Part shown: positions 23,158 through 37,600 of the stretch, in pieces | Position numbering within the stretch: position 1 is the first letter of the stretch | How the letters are laid out: every line of letters begins with the position of its first letter | Origin: Crambe crambe | Lineage: Eukaryota; Porifera; Demospongiae; Poecilosclerida; Crambeidae | NCBI GenBank assembly: GCA_963924555.1 | Contig: OZ004581.1 | Coordinates: 8,843,338-8,907,337 of the forward strand | Direction of reading: 5' to 3' | Length of the DNA stretch: 64,000 bases | Notes under the pieces: model-generated | Seen by the model: the letters and a program-made list of their open reading frames with translations, nothing else | Databases searched by the model: none | What the model was told of the DNA's origin: nothing | Translations under genes and position numbers: made by a program

Positions 23158-23780
23158 CTCTTTACATGGTGGCATGTTAAATGATACGTAGATGTAGACA
23201 TCTGAACAATCCTTGCACACTTTGGGCTTCACACAAGTGAGGCTGTATCCAAAGTTACTTACAGTCTGTTTATCTTCCTTTCCAATACAAGTGAAACAAA
23301 AATGGTCGAGAGAAAAAAGGCAATAGTTGCCTTTCTTGTGCTTAAACAAAGACATAACTTTTGCTCTGCTTTCCAGAGGTTTAAAGTGATGCACAGTTTT
23401 TTCTCCATTGTAGTCAGTGTCACTGTGATGAGCCTTGAGTAAGATTACTCCAGAGTCATCTTGCATTATGTGAGGTAATATAATCTTGATGGGTTGGAGT
23501 AATCGTACCTCTTCTTGTGGACACAGGAATAAGATTGGTGAAATAGGGTGCATATTGGTCGGATAACTGAATGGTCCATGCAAAGCTATGCCTACTTTGA
23601 TGTTAACGGTCAAACCATCTTCTATCGTTCCTTTAGGGATTTCCACAATAACTCCCATCTTTTCATTTTTGAATCTTGCACCATTGTGGTCAAAAGAAAA
23701 AGTTTCAAGTGGTTGTAAAAATGGATATTCATAAATGTCAACTTCTGTCACTTTCTCCAAACTTGGTTTTGTTGCATTAT
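23158..23780 (-). CDS. ZU5-domain exon (locus C)
   Basis: CATTCAG acceptor at 23781-23783, phase 1 entry, about 207 codons, GAG|GTAAGT donor in phase 0. The ZU5 signature is clear: FDHNGARFKNEKMGVIVEIP then KGTIEDGLTVNIKVGIALHGPF, SPILFLCPQEEVRLLQPIKI and ILPHIMQ. In ankyrins, UNC5 and PIDD, ZU5 is a beta-sandwich working with UPA and Death domains in signalling scaffolds. A Cys-rich stretch (CVKPKVCKDCSD) lies near the C-terminus. It sits downstream of the coiled-coil exons at 25.3-25.5 kb, whose phase-1 exit matches. Confidence 0.82.
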
Positions 23781-23783
23781 CTG

Positions 23784-24859
23784 AATGGATGATACCATGC
23801 AGATGATTTTTAACTAGCATATAGTTTATTCGGAATGACAATTTTACTTTCTGTGGTAGTTAATAGTAATCATTCATGCAATCACCAGCTATAATTATAG
23901 CTAACAGTGTCTGAGTCATCAAGTAACTACATGTAGGTAAGTATGCCTGTAGCTTTGACTACATCAGATGGTTGTCATGGAAGGTCCTGGAGCTCTGATT
24001 TTTTGCATGCTGGCTACTGACCACTACAGGATAGAAGGAGATTAACTTTTGTAGCCTAGCCAAGTTCTATGACCCAGCCAACACCTTCATTCCTGCTGGA
24101 GCGTGACTTGTGCCTATGACCACCCTTACCAACTCAATTGCAACGGCTCAAAAGAGAATACCTCATACATCTCCTTCCTTCACATTCTGATTATGGAAAT
24201 CCCAGGTAGCTAAACCTCCCATGATTATTCTCTAAATCTTATTCCTGAAGACCTACTTAACACCTGTGTAGATAGCTATTTGTTGTTGTTGTTGTTGTTG
24301 TTTTTTGTTGTTTTTTGTTGTTTTTGTTGTTGTTTTTTCCTGCTTGGTATGTGTTTGCCCTCCAAGTAGAAAAATTAAAAATACTAGGGCAATGTGCAAC
24401 ATTAGACAGCGAGTGACCAAGCAAGTGCTCCAACTCTTTAGAAGATTTTGCTGGTAATGTAACAAAGCACTTAAATAAGCATAGAGCCTCTACAACTACT
24501 ACAGTATAGCATTTGACTGTGAGCAAGTAGCTGAGAGGTTCCAGTGCTTGATATTGCTGTCAGAGTCATTAAGTGGTGGTTCCAACCAGTAAGAAGTGAT
24601 AAAGTAATGATATAATGAAAATATGATGTGAATAAACAGACATGTTGAATCAACAAAACGTTCCCTGTAGCTTAATACAAGACATTTTACCGGAAGTGGA
24701 GACCCTGTACCTTGGTCTTAGCATAGACTGTAGGCTTATCTAAGTGGATTGTTGGCCAAGTAAACCACTCACTAGGCTTATGTAAGTATTTTGTGGCAAG
24801 CTCATATTAACATGCTAACTGATAAGTAATCTACAAGTAATCTACCGCATGATTAATAG
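23784..24859. other. Long intron between coiled-coil and ZU5 exons, no exon seen
   Basis: AT-rich. Contains a (TTG)n microsatellite. No exon with consistent phase was found. Confidence 0.45.
24281..24336. repeat. (TTG)n / (TTGTTTTT)n microsatellite
   Basis: TTG repeats decaying into TTGTTTTTTGTTG. Confidence 0.9.
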
Positions 24860-24987
24860 GCAATAACATGCTTTTGAGAACAATTTGGGTATAATTGCAT
24901 TCCACTCAGGCTTCACCTCATGCAATCACCTAGCAAGTTTCTCATGCAATTATACCCAAATTGCACTCAAAAGCATGTGATTACCTA
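24860..24987. mobile_element. Foldback element
   Basis: ACATGCTTTTGAG and CAATTTGGGTATAATTGCAT on the left recur as reverse complement on the right. Arms about 45 bp, loop about 40 bp. Confidence 0.65.
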
Positions 24988-25029
24988 TACTAATAAAATG
25001 AAGGGGAAAAAATGAAAGAAAACAAGTAA

Positions 25030-25282
25030 AGAAAAAACATTTATTCAAATAAATGAAAGTAGTATAGGGATGCACTGGTCAAAAAAGAGTTGAAACAAGA
25101 GCTGAATAGATGAGATGATGCAAGGATGAAGTCAAAACAGGGTGCAGCAACTAGGTGTGACATACCCACATTCGACTTCATCCTTGCATAATCTCAGCTC
25201 AGGTTCAACTCTTTTTTGACCAGTTAACTATAGTCATCCCTACATCACCTTCATTTATTTGTAAATGCTTTTTTAAATTTTG
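25030..25282. mobile_element. Foldback/MITE, about 250 bp
   Basis: Inverted arms of about 100 bp with gaps: ACTGGTCAAAAAAGAGTTGA and GCAAGGATGAAGTC pair with the right arm, and outer AAATAAATGAA...AGGGATG parts also match. It lies in the intron just 3' of the locus C coiled-coil exons. Confidence 0.7.
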
Positions 25283-25307
25283 TTATACACTGTACATAGC
25301 CACATAC

Positions 25308-25525
25308 CTCGCTTCAAATGATCAATTTCCTCATTCTTTTCTATAGCATAATCTCTCCATGTGCATGCACAAGACCCATATAGCTATATACCTTTCTCCA
25401 ACTCTTTCAAACATTCAATTTCTGCACAATTATACACTATAGTTATGAATACACACATATTAATGCTACATACCTTGCTTCAAATGGTCAATTTCCTTAT
25501 TCTTTTCATGTACTTCTATGACCTT
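25308..25525 (-). CDS. Three coiled-coil exons of locus C
   Basis: Exons at 25474-25515 (or 25525 with an upstream AAG acceptor), 25392-25421 and 25308-25340. They encode VHEKNKEIDHLKQ, IECLKELEK and KNEEIDHLKR. They leave in phase 1, and the last fits the ZU5 exon. The first is the landing site for the final intron of array B: that intron starts as an array intron and ends at this exon, 113 nt downstream of a TTG slot. With the TAG acceptor the exon is entered in phase 1; with the AAG acceptor at 25526 it is entered in phase 0, as expected if all upstream slots are whole codons (KVIEVHEKNKEIDHLKQ). Confidence 0.65.
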
Positions 25526-25628
25526 CTTATTCAAGCATCAAAATATGACAGTGAAGGTACATCAAGGCAAGAGAATAGACAGCATGTAAGTAAAAATGCA
25601 GAGAGCAAGTCAGTTCAGGATAACTTAC

Positions 25629-28600
25629 CAACTGAATAAAATTAAGCATCAAAACGTGACAGTGAAGGTACAACAGGGTAAGAGAATAGACAGCATGTAA
25701 GTAACAATGCAGAGAGTGAGTCTGTTCTGAATAACTTACCTCCTGAAGGAATGAAAATAAGCATTAAAATACGACAGTGAAGGTACGACAGGGTCAGAGA
25801 ATAGACAGCATGTAAGTAACAATGCAGAGAGTGAGTCTGTTCTGAATAACTTACCTCCTGAAGGAATGAAAATAAGCATTAAAATACGACAGTGAAGGTA
25901 CGACAGGGTCAGAGAATAGACAGCATGTAAGTAACAATGCAGAGAGTGAGTACATTCAGAATAACTTACTTTCTGAAAGAATAAAATTAAGAATCAAAAT
26001 ACGACAGTGAAGGTACGACAGGGTAAGAGAATAGACAGCATGTAAGTAACAATGAAGAGAGTGAGTACATTCAAAATAACTTACCTCCTGAAGGAATAAA
26101 AATAAGCATCGAAATACGATGGCGAAGGTACAACAGGGTAAGAGAATAGACAGCATGTAAGTAACAATGCAGAGAGTGAGTACATTCAGAATAACTTACT
26201 TTCTGAAAGAATAAAATTAAGCATCGAAATACGACAATGAAGGTACGACAGGGTAAGAGAATAGACAGCATGTAAGTAACAATGCAGAGAGTGAGTACGT
26301 TCAGAATAACTTACATCCTGAAGGAATGAAATTAAGTATCAAAATACAACAGCGAAGGTAAGACAGGGTAAGAGAATAGACAGCATGTAAGTAACAATGC
26401 AGAAAGTGAGTCAGTTCTGAATAACTTACTATCTGAAGGAATGAAATTAATCAAATATGACAGTGAAGGTACGACAGGGTAAGAGAATAGACAGCATGTA
26501 AGTAACAATGCAGAGAGTGAGTACATTCAGAATAACTTACCTTCTGAAAGAAAAAAATTAAGTATCAAAATACGACAGTGAAACGACAGGGTAAGAGTAT
26601 AGACAGCATGTAAGTAACAATGCAGAGAGTGAGTCTGTACAGAATAACTTACTTTCTGAAGGAATGAAATTAAGCATCGAAACACGACAGTGAAGGTAAG
26701 ACAGGGTAAGAGAATAGACAGCATGTAAGTAACAAAGCAGAGAGTGAGTACGTTCAGAATAACTTACCTCCTGAAGGAATGAAATTAAGCATCAAAATAC
26801 AACAGTGAAGGTAAGACAGGGTAAGAGAATAGACAGAATATAAGTAACAATGCAGAGAGTGAGTACATTCAGAATAACTTACTTCTTGAAAAAAATAAAA
26901 TTAAGCATCGAAATACGACAATGAAGGTACAACAGGGTAAGAGAATAGACAGCATGTAATTAACGATGCAGAGAGTGAGAAACTTACCGACTGAACAAAT
27001 GAAATCAAGCATCAAAATACGACAGTGAAGGTACGGCAGGGTAAGAGAATAGACAGCATGTAAGTAACAATGCAGAGAGTGAGTACGTTCAGGATAACTC
27101 ACCTCCTGAAGGAATGAAATTAAGCATAAAAATACGACGACAGGGTAAGAGAATAGACAGCATGTAAGTAACAATGAAGAGAGTGAGTACGTTCAGAATA
27201 ACTTACGAACTGAAGGAATAAAATTAAGCATCAAAATACGACAGTGAAGGTAAGACAGGGTAAAAGAATAGACAGCATGTAAGTAATAATGTAGAGAGTG
27301 AGTCAGTTCAGAATAACTTACTCGCTGAAGGAATGAAATTAAGCATCAAAATACGACAGTGAAGGTAAGACAGGGTAAGAGAATAGACAGCATGTAAGTA
27401 ACAATGTAGAGAGTGAGTCAGTTCAGAATAACTTACTCGCTGAAAGAATGAAATTAAGCATCAAAATACGACGACAGGGTAAGAGAATAGACAGCATGTA
27501 AGTAACAATGCAGAGAGTGAGTTAGTTCAGAATAACTTACTCGCTGAAGGAATGAAATTAAGCATCAAAATACGACAGTGAAGGTAAGACAGTGAAGGTA
27601 AGACAGGGTAAGAAAATAGACAGCATGTAAGTAACAATGTAGAGAGTGAGTCAGTTCAGAATAACTTACTCGCTGAAGGAATGAAATTAAGCATCAAAAT
27701 ACGACGACAGGGTAAGAGAATAGACAGCATGTAAGTAACAATGCAGAGAGTGAGTTAGTTCAGAATAACTTACTCGCTGAAGGAATGAAATTAAGCATCA
27801 AAATACGACGACAGGGTGGGAGAATAGACAGCATGTAAGTAACAATGCAGAGAGTGAGTACGTTCAGAATAACTTACCAACTGAAGGAATGAAATTAAGC
27901 ATCAAAATACGATAGTAAAAGTATGGCAGGGTAAGAGAACAGACAGCATGTAAGTAACAATGTAGAGAGTGAGTACGTTCAGAATAACTTACCTCCTGAA
28001 GGAATGAAATTAAGCATCAAAATACAACAGTGAAAGTACGACAGGGTAAGAGAATAGACAGCTTGTAAGTAACAATGCAGAGAGTGAGTCAGTTCAGGAT
28101 AACTTACCTTCTAAAGGAATGAAATTAAGCATCGAAATACGACAGTGAAGGTACGACAGGGTAAGAGAATAAACAACATGTAAGTAACAATGCAGAGAGT
28201 ATGTTCAGAATAACTTACCGATTGAAGGAATGAAATTAAGCATCAAAATACAACAGTAAAGGTACGGCAGGGTAAGAGAATAGACAGCATGTAAGTAACA
28301 ATGCAGAGAGTGAGTACATTCAGAATAACTTACCTCCTGAATGAATGAAATTGAGAATCAAAATACGACGACAGGGTAAGAGAATAGACAGCATGTAAGT
28401 AACAATGCAGAGAGTGAGTATAACTTACCAACTGAAGGAATGAAATTAAGCATCAAAAAACGACAGTGAAGGTACGGCAGGGTAAGAGAATAGACAGCAT
28501 GTAAGTAACAATGCAGAGAGTGAGTACATTCAGGAAAACTCACCTCCTGAAGGAATGAAATTAAGCATTAAAATACGACGACAGAGTAAGAGAATAGACA

Positions 28601-31600
28601 GCATGTAAGTAACAATGCAGAGAGTGAGTACGTTCAGAATAATTACCTCCTGAAGGAATGAAATTAAGCATCAAAATACGACGACAGAGTAAGAGAATAG
28701 ACAGCATGTAAGTAACAATGTAGAGAGTGAGTACGTTCAGAATAACTTACCAACTGAAGGAATGAAATTAAGCATCAAAATACGACAGTGAAGGTACGGC
28801 AGGGTAAGAGAATAGACAGCATGTAAGTAACAATGCAGAGAGTGAGTCAGTTCAGAATAACTTACTCGCTGAAGGAATGAAATTAAGCATCAAAATACGA
28901 CGACAGGGTGAGAGAATAGACAGCATGTAAGTAACAATGCAGAGAGTGAGTACGTTCAGAATAATTTACCTTCTGAAGGAATGAAATTAAGCATCAAAAT
29001 ACAACAGTAAAGGTACGGCAGGGTAAGAGAATAGACAGCATGTAAGTAACAATGCAGAGAGTGAGTACATTCAGAATAACTTACCTCCTGAATGAATGAA
29101 ATTGAGAATCAAAATACGACGACAGGGTAAGAGAATAGACAGCATGTAAGTAACAATGCAGAGAGTGAGTATAACTTACCAACTGAAGGAATGAAATTAA
29201 GCATCAAAAAACGACAGTGAAGGTACGGCAGGGTAAGAGAATAGACAGCATGTAAGTAACAATGCAGAGAGTGAGTACGTTCAGAATAATTACCTCCTGA
29301 AGGAATGAAATTAAGCATCAAAATACGACAGTGAAGGTAAGACAGGGTAAGAGAATAGACAGTATGTAAGTAACAATGCAGAGAGTGAGTCAGTTAAGAA
29401 TAACTTACTCGCTGAAGGAATGAAATTAAGCATCAAAATACGACGACAGGGTAAGAGAATAGACAGCATGTAAGTAACTATGCAGAGAGTGAGTACGTTC
29501 AGAATAACTTACCAACTGAAGGAATGAAATTAAGCATCAAAATACGACAGTGAAGGTACGGCAGGGTAAGAGAATAGACAGCATGTAAGTAACAATGCAG
29601 AGAGTGAGTCAGCTTAGAATAACTTACCTCCTGAAGGAATGAAATTAAGCATCAAAATACAACAGTAGAGGTACGGCAGGGTAAGAGAATAGACAGCATG
29701 TAAGTAACAATGCAGAGAGAGAGTACGTTCAGAATAACTTACCTCCTGAAGGAATGAAATTAAGCATCAAAATACAACAGTAAAGGTACGGCAGGGTAAG
29801 AGAATAGACAGCATGTAAGTAACAATGCAGAGAGTGAGTACGTTCAGAATAACTTACCTCCTGAAGGAATGAAATTGAGAATCACAATATGACGACAGGG
29901 TAAGAGAATAGACAGCATGTAATTAACGATGCAGAGAGTGAGAAACTTACCGACTGAACAAATGAAATCAAGCATCAAAATACGACAGTGAAGGTACGGC
30001 AGGGTAAGAGAATAGACAGCATGTAAGTAACAATGCAGAGAATGAGTACATTCAGGATAACTCACCTCCTGAAGGAATGAAATTAAGCATCAAAATACGA
30101 CGACAGGGTAAGAGAATAGACAGCATGTAAGTAACAATGCAGAGAGTGAGTCAGTTCAGAATAACTTACATACTGAAGGAATGAAATTAAGAATCAAATA
30201 CGACAGTGAAGGTACAACAGGGTAAGAGAATAGACAGTATGTAAGTAACCATGCAGAAAGTGAGTATGCTTAGACTAACTTACCTCCTGAAGGAATAAAA
30301 TTAAAGCATCGAATATGACAGTGACGGTACAACAGGGTAAGAAAATAGACAGCATATAAGTAACAAAGGCAGTTCAGAATAACTTACCTCCTGAAGGAAT
30401 GAAATTAAGCATCAAAATACGACAGTGAAGGTATAACAGGGTAAGAGAATAGAGAGCATGTAAGTAACCATGCAGAGAGTGAGTCAGTTCAGAATAACTT
30501 ACAAACTGAAGGAATCATCAAAATACAACAGTGAAGGTACGACAGGATAAGAGAATAGACAGCATGTAAGTAACCATGCAGAGAGTGAGTACGTTCAGAT
30601 TAACTTACCAACTGAAGGAATGAAATTAAGCATCAAAATACGACAGTGAAGGTACAACAGAGTAAGAGAATAGAAAGCATGTAAGTAACCATGCAGAGAG
30701 TGAGTACGTTCAGAATAACTTACCGACTGAAGAGATCATCAAAATATGTCAGTGAAAGTACAACAGAGTAAGAGAATAGACAGCATGTAAGTAACCATGC
30801 AGAGAGTGAGTACGTTCAGATTAACTTACCAACTGAAGGAATGAAATTAAGCATCAAAATACGACAGTGAAGGTACAACAGAGTAAGAGAATAGAAAGCA
30901 TGTAAGTAACAATGCAGAGAGTGAGTCAGTTCAGGATAACTTACCGGCTAAAGGAATGAAATTAAGCATCAAAATATAACAGTAAAGATGTGACAGGGTA
31001 AGAGAATAGACAGCATGTAAGTAACAATGCAGAGAGTGAGTACGTTCAGAATAATTTACCTTCTGAAGGAATGAAATTAAGCATCAAGATACAACAGTAA
31101 AGGTACGGCAGGGTAAGAGAATAGACAGCATGTAAGTAACAATGCAGAGAGTGGGTACGTTCAGAATAATTTACCTTCTGAAGGAATGAAATTAAGCATC
31201 AAAATACAACAGTAAAGGTACGGCAGGGTAAGAGAATAGACAGCATGTAAGTAACAATGCAGAGAGTGAGTCTGTACAGAATAACTTACTTTCTGAAGGA
31301 ATAAAATTAAGCATCGAAATACGACAGTGAAGGTACGACAGGGTAAGAGAATAGACAGCATGTAAGTAACAATGCAGAGAGTGAGTACGTTCAGAATAAC
31401 TTACCTCCTGAAGGAATGAAATTGAGATTCAAAATACGACGACAGGGTAAGAAAATAGACAGCATGTAAGTAACAATGCAGAGAGTGAGTACGTTCAGAA
31501 TAACTTACCAACTGAAGGAATGAAATTAAGCATCAAAATACGATAGTAAAAGTATGGCAGGGTAAGAGAACAGACAGCATGTAAGTAACAATGTAGAGAG

Positions 31601-34600
31601 TGAGTACGTTCAGAATAACTTACCTCCTGAAGGAATGAAATTAAGCATCAAAATACGACGACAGGGTGAGAGAATAGACAGCATGTAAGTAACAATGCAG
31701 AGAGTGAGTACGTTCAGAATAACTTACCAACTGAAGGAATGAAATTAAGCATCAAAATACGACGACAGGGTAAGAATAGACAGCATGTAAGTAACAATGC
31801 AGAGAGTGAGTCTGTACAGAATAACTTACTTTCTGAAGGAATAAAATTAAGCATCGAAATACGACAGTAAAGGTACGACAGGGTAAGAGAATAGACAGCA
31901 TGTAAGTAACAATGCAGAGAGTGAGTACATTCAGAATAACTTACTTTCTAAAAGAAAAAATTAAGCAAGAAAATACGACAGTGAAGGTACGACAGGGTAA
32001 GAGAATAGACAGCATGTAAGTAACAATGCAGAGAGTGAGTACATTCAGAATAACTTACTTTCTGAAAGAAAAAATTAAGCATTGAAATACGACAGCAAAG
32101 GTACGACAGAGTGAGTACATTCAGAATAACTTACTTTCTGTAAGAAAAAATTAAGCATCGAAATATGACAGTGAAGGTACGACAGGGTAAGAGAAGAGAC
32201 AGCATGTAAGTAACAATGAAGAGAGTGAGTCTGTACAAAATAACTTACCAACTGAAGGAATAAAATTAAGCATCAAAATAAGACAGTGAAGATACGACAG
32301 GTAAGAGAATAGACAGCATGTAAGTAATAATGCAGAGAGAGAGTCAGTTCAGGATAACTTACCGGCTAAAGGAATGAAATTAAGCATCAAAATACGACAG
32401 TGAAGGTACGACAGGGTAAGAGAATAGACAGCATGTAAGTAATAATGCAGAGAGTGAGTCAGTTTAGGATAACTAACCGGCTAAAGGAATGAAATTAAGC
32501 ATCAAAATATAACAGTGAAGATATGACAATGAAAGAGAATAGACAGCATGTAATTAACGATGCAGAGAGTGAGAAACCTACCGACTGAACAAATGAAATT
32601 AAGCATCAAAATACGACAGTGAAGGTACAGTAGGGTAAGAGAATAGACAGCATGTAAGTAACAATGCAGAGAGTGAGTACGTTCAGAATAACTTACCAAC
32701 TGAAGGAATGAAATTAAGCATCAAAATACGACGACAGAGTAAGAGAATAGACAGCATGTAAGTAACAATGCAGAGAGTGAGTACGTTCAGAATAACTTAC
32801 GAACTGAAGGAATGAAATTAAGCATCAAAATACGACAGTGAAGGTAAGACAGGGTAAGAGAATAGACAGCATGTAAGTAACAATGTAGAGAGTGAGTCAG
32901 TTCAGAATAACTTACTCGCTGAAAAAATGAAATTAAGCATCAAAAAACGACGACAGGGTAAGAGAATAGACAGCATGTAAGTAACAATGCAGAGAGTGAG
33001 TCAGTACAGAATAATTTACCAACTGAAGGAATGAAATTAAGCATCAAAATACGACAGTGAAGGTACGGCAGGGTAAGAGAATGGACAGCATGTAAGTAAC
33101 AATGCAGAGAGTGAGCCAGTTTAGAATAACTTACCTCCTGAAGGAATGAAATTAAGCATCAAAATACAACAGTAAAGGTACGGCAGGGTAAGAAAATAGA
33201 CAGCATGTAAGTAACAATGCAGAGAGTGAGTACGTTCAGAATAACTCACCTCCTGAAGGAATGAAATTAAGCATCAAAATACGACGACAGGGTAAGAGAA
33301 TAGACAGCATGTAAGTAACAATGCAGAGAGTGAGTACGTTCAGAATAACTTACCTCCTGAAGGAATGAAATTGAGATTCAAAATACGACGACAGGGTAAG
33401 AAAATAGACAGCATGTAAGTAACAATGCAGAGAGTGAGTACGTTCAGAATAACTTACCAACTGAAGGAATGAAATTAAGCATCAAAATACGATAGTAAAA
33501 GTATGGCAGGGTAAGAGAACAGACAGCATGTAAGTAACAATGTAGAGAGTGAGTACGTTCAGAATAACTTACCTCCTGAAGGAATGAAATTAAGCATCAA
33601 AATACAACAGTGAAAGTACGACAGGGTAAGAGAATAGACAGCTTGTAAGTAACAATGCAGAGAGTGAGTCAGTTCAGGATAACTTACCTTCTAAAGGAAT
33701 GAAATTAAGCATCGAAATACGACAGTGAAGGTACGACAGGGTAAGAGAATAAACAGCATGTAAGTAACAATGCAGAGAGTATGTTCAGAATAACTTACCG
33801 ATTGAAGGAATGAAATTAAGCATCAAAATACAACAGTAAAGGTACGGCAGGGTAAGAGAATAGACAGCATGTAAGTAACAATGCAGAGAGTGAGTACATT
33901 CAGAATAACTTACCTCCTGAATGAATGAAATTGAGAATCAAAATACGACGACAGGGTAAGAGAATAGACAGCATGTAAGTAACAATGCAGAGAGTGAGTA
34001 TAACTTACCAACTGAAGGAATGAAATTAAGCATCAAAAAACGACAGTGAAGGTACGGCAGGGTAAGAGAATAGACAGCATGTAAGTAACAATGCAGAGAG
34101 TGAGTACATTCAGGAAAACTCACCTCCTGAAGGAATGAAATTAAGCATTAAAATACGACGACAGAGTAAGAGAATAGACAGCATGTAAGTAACAATGCAG
34201 AGAGTGAGTACGTTCAGAATAATTACCTCCTGAAGGAATGAAATTAAGCATCAAAATACGACGACAGAGTAAGAGAATAGACAGCATGTAAGTAACAATG
34301 TAGAGAGTGAGTACGTTCAGAATAACTTACCAACTGAAGGAATGAAATTAAGCATCAAAATACGACAGTGAAGGTACGGCAGGGTAAGAGAATAGACAGC
34401 ATGTAAGTAACAATGCAGAGAGTGAGTCAGTTCAGAATAACTTACTCGCTGAAGGAATGAAATTAAGCATCAAAATACGACGACAGGGTGAGAGAATAGA
34501 CAGCATGTAAGTAACAATGCAGAGAGTGAGTACGTTCAGAATAATTTACCTTCTGAAGGAATGAAATTAAGCATCAAAATACAACAGTAAAGGTACGGCA

Positions 34601-37600
34601 GGGTAAGAGAATAGACAGCATGTAAGTAACAATGCAGAGAGTGAGTACATTCAGAATAACTTACCTCCTGAATGAATGAAATTGAGAATCAAAATACGAC
34701 GACAGGGTAAGAGAATAGACAGCATGTAAGTAACAATGCAGAGAGTGAGTATAACTTACCAACTGAAGGAATGAAATTAAGCATCAAAAAACGACAGTGA
34801 AGGTACGGCAGGGTAAGAGAATAGACAGCATGTAAGTAACAATGCAGAGAGTGAGTACGTTCAGAATAATTACCTCCTGAAGGAATGAAATTAAGCATCA
34901 AAATACGACGACAGAGTAAGAGAATAGACAGCATGTAAGTAACAATGTAGAGAGTGAGTACGTTCAGAATAACTTACCAACTGAAGGAATGAAATTAAGC
35001 ATCAAAATACGACAGTGAAGGTACGGCAGGGTAAGAGAATAGACAGCATGTAAGTAACAATGCAGAGAGTGGGTACGTTCAGAATAATTTACCTTCTGAA
35101 GGAATGAAATTAAGCATCAAAATACAACAGTAAAGGTACGGCAGGGTAAGAGAATAGACAGCTTGTAAGTAACAATGCAGAGAGTGAGTCAGTTCAGAAT
35201 AACTTACTCGCTGAAGGAATGAAATTAAGCATCAAAATACGACGACAGGGTGAGAGAATAGACAGCATGTAAGTAACAATGCAGAGAGTGAGTACGTTCA
35301 GAATAATTTACCTTCTGAAGGAATGAAATTAAGCATCAAAATACAACAGTAAAGGTACGGCAGGGTAAGAGAATAGACAGCATGTAAGTAACAATGCAGA
35401 GAGTGAGTACATTCAGAATAACTTACCTCCTGAATGAATGAAATTGAGAATCAAAATACGACGACAGGGTAAGAGAATAGACAGCATGTAAGTAACAATG
35501 CAGAGAGTGAGTATAACTTACCAACTGAAGGAATGAAATTAAGCATCAAAAAACGACAGTGAAGGTACGGCAGGGTAAGAGAATAGACAGCATGTAAGTA
35601 ACAATGCAGAGAGTGAGTACGTTCAGAATAATTACCTCCTGAAGGAATGAAATTAAGCATCAAAATACGACAGTGAAGGTAAGACAGGGTAAGAGAATAG
35701 ACAGTATGTAAGTAACAATGCAGAGAGTGAGTCAGTTAAGAATAACTTACTTGCTGAAGGAATGAAATTAAGCATCAAAATACGACGACAGGGTAAGAGA
35801 ATAGACAGCATGTAAGTAACTATGCAGAGAGTGAGTACGTTCAGAATAACTTACCAACTGAAGGAATGAAATTAAGCATCAAAATACGACAGTGAAGGTA
35901 CGGCAGGGTAAGAGAATAGACAGCATGTAAGTAACAATGCAGAGAGTGAGTCAGCTTAGAATAACTTACCTCCTGAAGGAATGAAATTAAGCATCAAAAT
36001 ACAACAGTGAAAGTACGACAGGGTAAGAGAATAGACAGCTTGTAAGTAACAATGCAGAGAGTGAGTCAGTTCAGGATAACTTACCTTCTAAAGGAATGAA
36101 ATTAAGCATCGAAATACGACAGTGAAGGTACGACAGGGTAAGAGAATAAACAGCATGTAAGTAACAATGCAGAGAGTATGTTCAGAATAACTTACCGATT
36201 GAAGGAATGAAATTAAGCATCAAAATACAACAGTAAAGGTACGGCAGGGTAAGAGAATAGACAGCATGTAAGTAACAATGCAGAGAGTGAGTACATTCAG
36301 AATAACTTACCTCCTGAATGAATGAAATTGAGAATCAAAATACGACGACAGGGTAAGAGAATAGACAGCATGTAAGTAACAATGCAGAGAGTGAGTATAA
36401 CTTACCAACTGAAGGAATGAAATTAAGCATCAAAAAACGACAGTGAAGGTACGGCAGGGTAAGAGAATAGACAGCATGTAAGTAACAATGAAGAGAGTGA
36501 GTACATTCAGGAAAACTCACCTCCTGAAGGAATGAAATTAAGCATTAAAATACGACGACAGAGTAAGAGAATAGACAGCATGTAAGTAACAATGCAGAGA
36601 GTGAGTACGTTCAGAATAATTACCTCCTGAAGGAATGAAATTAAGCATCAAAATACGACGACAGAGTAAGAGAATAGACAGCATGTAAGTAACAATGTAG
36701 AGAGTGAGTACGTTCAGAATAACTTACCAACTGAAGGAATGAAATTAAGCATCAAAATACGACAGTGAAGGTACGGCAGGGTAAGAGAATAGACAGCATG
36801 TAAGTAACAATGCAGAGAGTGAGTCAGTTCAGAATAACTTACTCGCTGAAGGAATGAAATTAAGCATCAAAATACGACGACAGGGTGAGAGAATAGACAG
36901 CATGTAAGTAACAATGCAGAGAGTGAGTACGTTCAGAATAATTTACCTTCTGAAGGAATGAAATTAAGCATCAAAATACAACAGTAAAGGTACGGCAGGG
37001 TAAGAGAATAGACAGCATGTAAGTAACAATGCAGAGAGTGAGTACATTCAGAATAACTTACCTCCTGAATGAATGAAATTGAGAATCAAAATACGACGAC
37101 AGGGTAAGAGAATAGACAGCATGTAAGTAACAATGCAGAGAGTGAGTATAACTTACCAACTGAAGGAATGAAATTAAGCATCAAAAAACGACAGTGAAGG
37201 TACGGCAGGGTAAGAGAATAGACAGCATGTAAGTAACAATGCAGAGAGTGAGTACGTTCAGAATAATTACCTCCTGAAGGAATGAAATTAAGCATCAAAA
37301 TACGACGACAGAGTAAGAGAATAGACAGCATGTAAGTAACAATGTAGAGAGTGAGTACGTTCAGAATAACTTACCAACTGAAGGAATGAAATTAAGCATC
37401 AAAATACGACAGTGAAGGTACGGCAGGGTAAGAGAATAGACAGCATGTAAGTAACAATGCAGAGAGTGGGTACGTTCAGAATAATTTACCTTCTGAAGGA
37501 ATGAAATTAAGCATCAAAATACAACAGTAAAGGTACGGCAGGGTAAGAGAATAGACAGCTTGTAAGTAACAATGCAGAGAGTGAGTCAGTTCAGAATAAC

